The translations under genes and the position numbers were made by a program. Below, one piece after another: positions 62,706-64,000 of a stretch of 64,000 bases of DNA; the stretch's first letter is position 1, and each line of letters starts with the position of its first letter. The notes below the pieces were generated by a model. That model worked only from the letters and a program-made list of their open reading frames with translations, did not search any database and was not told where the DNA came from. The stretch is from a bacterium BMS3Abin02 (GTDB lineage Bacteria; Actinomycetota; Acidimicrobiia; Spongiisociales; UBA4744): positions 1-64,000 of the forward strand of contig BDSU01000011.1 of NCBI GenBank assembly GCA_002897675.1. The letters are read 5' to 3'.

Positions 62706-63259
62706 GCGACCGTTCGGTCGCCTTCGTCGAGCAGCAGTGTTGGGAAGCCACTCACACCCAATTGGTAAGCCTCCTCGAAGTCGGTCCAGGTGCGCTCGCG
62801 CATCTCCGATGACGTCAGCGCCGCCATGAATCGGTCCGGATCCACATCGAAGCCGCCGAGCAGGTCCAGGTAGGCGTCCGGGTCGGTGACGTCGACCCCG
62901 TCGACGTAGAGGGCGTGCTGCACGGCGACGAAGAACCTCAGGGTTTCCTTCGGGTTGAGTTCTCGCATGGTGACCACGGCCGTGTCGGCGGTCTCCGTGT
63001 CGTAGACCCAGCCCTCACGCTCCAGGACCGTGCGATCGAATTGCTGTCCGGTTCGCGCCTCCACCTGCTCCCAATGGTGGGCGAGGTAGCTGCGCATCCG
63101 ACCGTCGAGCGCTTGCGCCGCGTCGCCGGGACGGAGTCCACCTGCGATCAGCCGGATCGGGATCGCGAAGGTCCGCTGCAGCTCGTCGAGCACAGGGGCG
63201 AACCCCCAGCACCACGAGCACATCGGGTCGCCGACGTAGATGAATTCGAGTTCGGACAC
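62672..63259 (-). CDS. DsbA/FrnE-family thioredoxin-like protein, probably C-terminally truncated
   Basis: A 195-aa protein from the GTG at 63259 (AAGAAGG five bases upstream); an ATG at 63286 adds nine residues. It shows FIYVGDPMCSWCWGFAPVLDEL, with the redox motif CSWC, and later ERTWTDFEEAYQLGVSGFPTLLL (cis-Pro loop). The usual end after the TLLL strand (another strand and helix of about 20 residues) is replaced by GDRTVAGAPGPPPKYL, which is the antisense of the kynureninase scrap. It may be non-functional or slightly shortened. No signal peptide, so cytoplasmic. Confidence 0.78.
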   Translation of the reverse strand: MSELEFIYVGDPMCSWCWGFAPVLDELQRTFAIPIRLIAGGLRPGDAAQALDGRMRSYLAHHWEQVEARTGQQFDRTVLEREGWVYDTETADTAVVTMRELNPKETLRFFVAVQHALYVDGVDVTDPDAYLDLLGGFDVDPDRFMAALTSSEMRERTWTDFEEAYQLGVSGFPTLLLDEGDRTVAGAPGPPPKYL

Positions 63260-63453
63260 GTGTGCCTTCTTGCCGGATCGAGACATCCTATGGCATGTCC
63301 TGGGCAAGGCAGATCGCGAAAACTTTCCGCTGAATGTCGAGCCGCGGACTGGCATCGTCTACCCGAGAGGGGATTCCTTTCCGTCGGCGAGTAGATGGGG
63401 CGTTGTCGGTCTTCGAGCGCTCGCCCTCGAGGTCGAAAAGGAGGTGAGCAGCG

Positions 63454-63753
63454 ATGCTTTTCGCATGGACCGGCACGTGGAGGACCGATCTTTCCGACGA
63501 AGCCATCCGTGGAGCCCTGGCACGTCGGGCTACCTGGCAGTATCCGGACGGCGTCAACGTCATCGGTGAATGGTGGCGTCCCGGCGTCGCGGATCCTGCG
63601 ATCGTCAGCGTCTTCGAAACGGACAGCTACGCGCCGATCTTGGAGATGTCGCTCGTCTGGGGAGACGTGCTCCGTATCCACTGCACCCCGGCGGTTACCG
63701 CCGAGGATGGGCTCGTGATGGGAGCGCAGATCCTGCAGAAGATGCAGGGCTGA
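63454..63753 (+). CDS. DUF3303-family protein
   Basis: A 99-aa protein beginning LFAWTGTWRTDLSDEAIRGA and continuing VNVIGEWWRPGVADPAIVSVFETD, the ferredoxin-like pattern of DUF3303. Its function is not established. AAAGGAGGTGA precedes the ATG at 63454, an ideal ribosome site. It is divergent from the DsbA-like gene and ends before a strong hairpin. Confidence 0.75.
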   Translation: MLFAWTGTWRTDLSDEAIRGALARRATWQYPDGVNVIGEWWRPGVADPAIVSVFETDSYAPILEMSLVWGDVLRIHCTPAVTAEDGLVMGAQILQKMQG

Positions 63754-63760
63754 ACCATTC

Positions 63761-63782
63761 GGGAGGCGCTCCGGCGCCTCCC
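63761..63782 (+). terminator. Hairpin terminator after the DUF3303 gene
   Basis: GGGAGGCGC and GCGCCTCCC form a 9-bp stem with a 4-nt loop, seven bases after the stop codon. No T-run follows. Confidence 0.7.
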
Positions 63783-63803
63783 AGCCTGTAGGGTTGCTCG
63801 CCC

Positions 63804-64000
63804 ATGGGTGAGCTCCGTATCCGCCAGGCAGTTCGCGGTCTCGTCATCGACGAAGACGATCGGGTGCTGCTCGTTCACTTCGAGTTCCCCTACCGATCCC
63901 TGTGGCACTCCCCGGGTGGCGGCATCGAACCGGGGGAGAGTCACCACGAGGCCCTGGGCCGCGAACTCGCCGAGGAGGCCGGTCTCGTCGGCGCCGAGAT
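63804..64000 (+). CDS. Nudix hydrolase, cut by the window end
   Basis: The first 65 codons read RQAVRGLVIDEDDRVLLVHF, then WHSPGGGIEPGESHHEALGR and ELAEEAGL, a complete Nudix box (Gx5Ex7REUxEExGU, here with REL). Such enzymes hydrolyse nucleoside diphosphates linked to another group. TAGGGT (63789-63794) ends nine bases before the ATG, so it is probably leaderless. The rest lies outside the window. Confidence 0.88.
   Translation, partial: MGELRIRQAVRGLVIDEDDRVLLVHFEFPYRSLWHSPGGGIEPGESHHEALGRELAEEAGLVGAE

Overview
The window is 64 kb of GC-rich DNA with no rRNA, tRNA, CRISPR array or replication origin that I can recognise. It looks like the chromosome of an actinobacterium, probably an uncultured, Acidimicrobiia-like lineage (inference). 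The reasons are two DUF385/Ddn-type F420-linked proteins, Thr-rich linkers after lipoboxes, a SorC and a LacI regulator, many genes with a TAnnnT box 6-9 nt before the ATG (leaderless transcripts), and single-domain sugar ABC ATPases.

Layout. 0-9 kb: a two-repeat lipoprotein, a broken rmuC next to a MazEF-type module, a DUF385 protein, an MscS channel, a radical SAM enzyme, an SLH-anchored metalloprotease and nagA. 9.3-23.8 kb: one long plus-strand catabolic operon, with SorC regulator, TIM-barrel epimerase, DhaK, DhaL, FucI/AraA-type isomerase, YnjB-like ABC importer (binding protein, two permeases, ATPase), LacD-type aldolase, nucleoside hydrolase, nucleoside phosphorylase and orphan E1 alpha/beta subunits. 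A convergent set (inositol-monophosphatase-like protein, two small ORFs, LacI repressor with its own operator) closes it, beside a 5'-truncated iolB. 27-30 kb: a RecQ helicase fused to a ComF-like phosphoribosyltransferase domain, overlapping a DprA-like gene. 30-42 kb: mostly scar tissue (integrase, IS256, IS21, PIN and toxin-antitoxin fragments) around an acyl-CoA activation pair, a solitary nuclease-like protein, a haem-binding protein and a second MazEF-type pair. 42-53 kb: MFS transporter, MaoC hydratase, carAB with a PyrR-like RNA leader, an OsmC gene with an in-frame UGA exactly at its first catalytic cysteine (candidate selenoprotein), ybaK and a DUF885 lipoprotein. 53-61.6 kb: a complete xylose locus (xylB divergent from xylA-xylFGH, then an SDR and a Gfo/Idh/MocA oxidoreductase). 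61.6-64 kb: more gene fragments, a DsbA/FrnE-like protein, DUF3303 and a Nudix gene cut by the window edge.

How the genes work together. The 9-24 kb operon can be read as import of a sugar or nucleoside, release of the sugar by hydrolase or phosphorylase, isomerisation to a ketose, optional epimerisation, phosphorylation by DhaK/DhaL, retro-aldol cleavage by the LacD-type enzyme, and TPP-dependent oxidation of a small carbonyl product by the E1 pair. That is a ketose-1-phosphate (DHAP-shunt-like) route made of unusual parts; the substrate is not known. The strongest single observation is the Sec-type OsmC with a SECIS-like hairpin at the expected distance. Two families of palindromic intergenic repeats and about a dozen truncated genes show that this chromosome is heavily rearranged at gene boundaries.
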